A stretch of DNA of 64,000 nt from Tetrahymena thermophila SB210. Lineage: Eukaryota > Ciliophora > Oligohymenophorea > Hymenostomatida > Tetrahymenidae. Below are positions 63,325-64,000 of this stretch, in pieces. The DNA lies in NCBI RefSeq assembly GCF_000189635.1, contig NW_002476492.1, forward strand, positions 160,745 to 224,744, read 5' to 3'. Numbering within the stretch: the stretch's first letter is position 1; each line of letters starts with the position of its first letter. Below the pieces are notes generated by a model that made no database searches, was not told the origin of the DNA, and saw only the letters and a list, made by a program, of their open reading frames with translations. The translations under genes were made by a program, and so were the position numbers.

Positions 63325-64000
63325 GTAAAAACAGTTTATTTGTTTTGGATTGTGATATTTTTAATTATAAAAACTAATTAAAAACAATAAAGCTCTTTTT
63401 TCTTTTTTCTTTTTTCTTTTTATTGTGCTTGCTTTTTTTTTGTTAATTTAACTCATCATTATTTTTCAACTTTTGCTATTATTACTAATTAATCTTATTT
63501 TTTCATATTTTTCTTCATTTTTTCATATTTTAAACTTTAAAAATGAATATAAAAAAAAAAGCTCTTTGAATTTATTTGATAGGTTTTTTTTGATTTATTT
63601 TTTTATTCCACCAATATTATTTTATTTATTAATTTAAGTAATAATTTTAATTTAAAAGTTTATTCTATTTGATATTTATTTAAAATTTACATAAATTTAT
63701 TTTAAAAATTTTAGATATATTAATTAATCATAAAACTTCAAAGTAAGAAGCATGTGTCTTAAATCAAAAAGATTAGTTATCTTTAAGATAAGATTCTTGA
63801 TAAACTACTGGTGAAAAAAAATGAATAAATATAAAATGTTTGAATAATATTATATATTTTATTATTTAATATTTTGAAAAAGTTTTTTAACCTAAAATAA
63901 AATTAGATAGATAGATTTTATTTTAATTTTTATATTATGAATATCATTCATATTTTTGTAAGTAAATAAATTATTTGTAAAAAATTAAATTTAGTTAAAA
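63325..64000. other. 3' flank of the LRR array
   Basis: Intron-like sequence continues to about 63530 without a following 90-nt exon; the rest is featureless A/T-rich DNA to the window end. Confidence 0.5.

Overview
The window is very AT-rich nuclear DNA from a ciliate, most likely Tetrahymena or a close relative. TAA and TAG sit in frame as glutamine codons throughout every convincing gene, and only TGA ends reading frames. Starts look like AAAATG or AATAAATG, and introns are short, AT-rich GT..AG. All coordinates come from reading the sequence with that code. I saw no telomere repeat, chromosome-breakage sequence, rRNA or tRNA, and cannot tell macronuclear from micronuclear DNA.

Layout. 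0.4-0.8 kb: relic of the gene at 22.8-26.2 kb. 1.3-3.0 kb (+): 3' part of a leucine-rich-repeat (LRR) gene with one repeat per 90-nt exon. 4.2-4.8 kb (-): small zinc-finger protein of the CDCA7/R1 type. 5.8-6.5 kb (-): dead LRR exons. 7.4 kb (+) and 9.8-10.7 kb (-): two small secreted Cys-containing proteins with GPI-type tails. 11.0-12.0 kb: 486-bp tandem duplication. 12.9-13.4 kb (+): more dead LRR exons. 14.3-22.1 kb (+): a roughly 4-kb tandem duplication carrying two intact Cys-rich surface-antigen genes (795 and 798 aa), with a C12AC7 tract between copies. 22.8-26.2 kb (-): a 1135-aa protein with acidic serine repeats. 26.3-27.6 kb: two tandem repeats. 28.4-33.5 kb (-): fourteen 90-nt LRR exons. 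35.0-35.7 kb (+): small membrane protein. 37.3-45.6 and 47.0-55.9 kb (+): two tandem six-exon paralogues (2097 and 2073 aa) of a multi-spanning PAS protein with two extra C-terminal membrane-anchored modules. 57.5-59.1 kb (+): 525-aa LRR-like protein. 60.5-63.3 kb (+): nine 90-nt LRR exons.

The region looks like a family-expansion neighbourhood: surface antigens, membrane sensors and LRR arrays are all duplicated in tandem or inverted, with relics of dead copies in between. Short inverted-repeat elements with TA target sites sit in introns of three genes. With TGA as the only stop, open frames of about 100 codons arise easily by chance in this DNA, so short open frames without other support are given low confidence.
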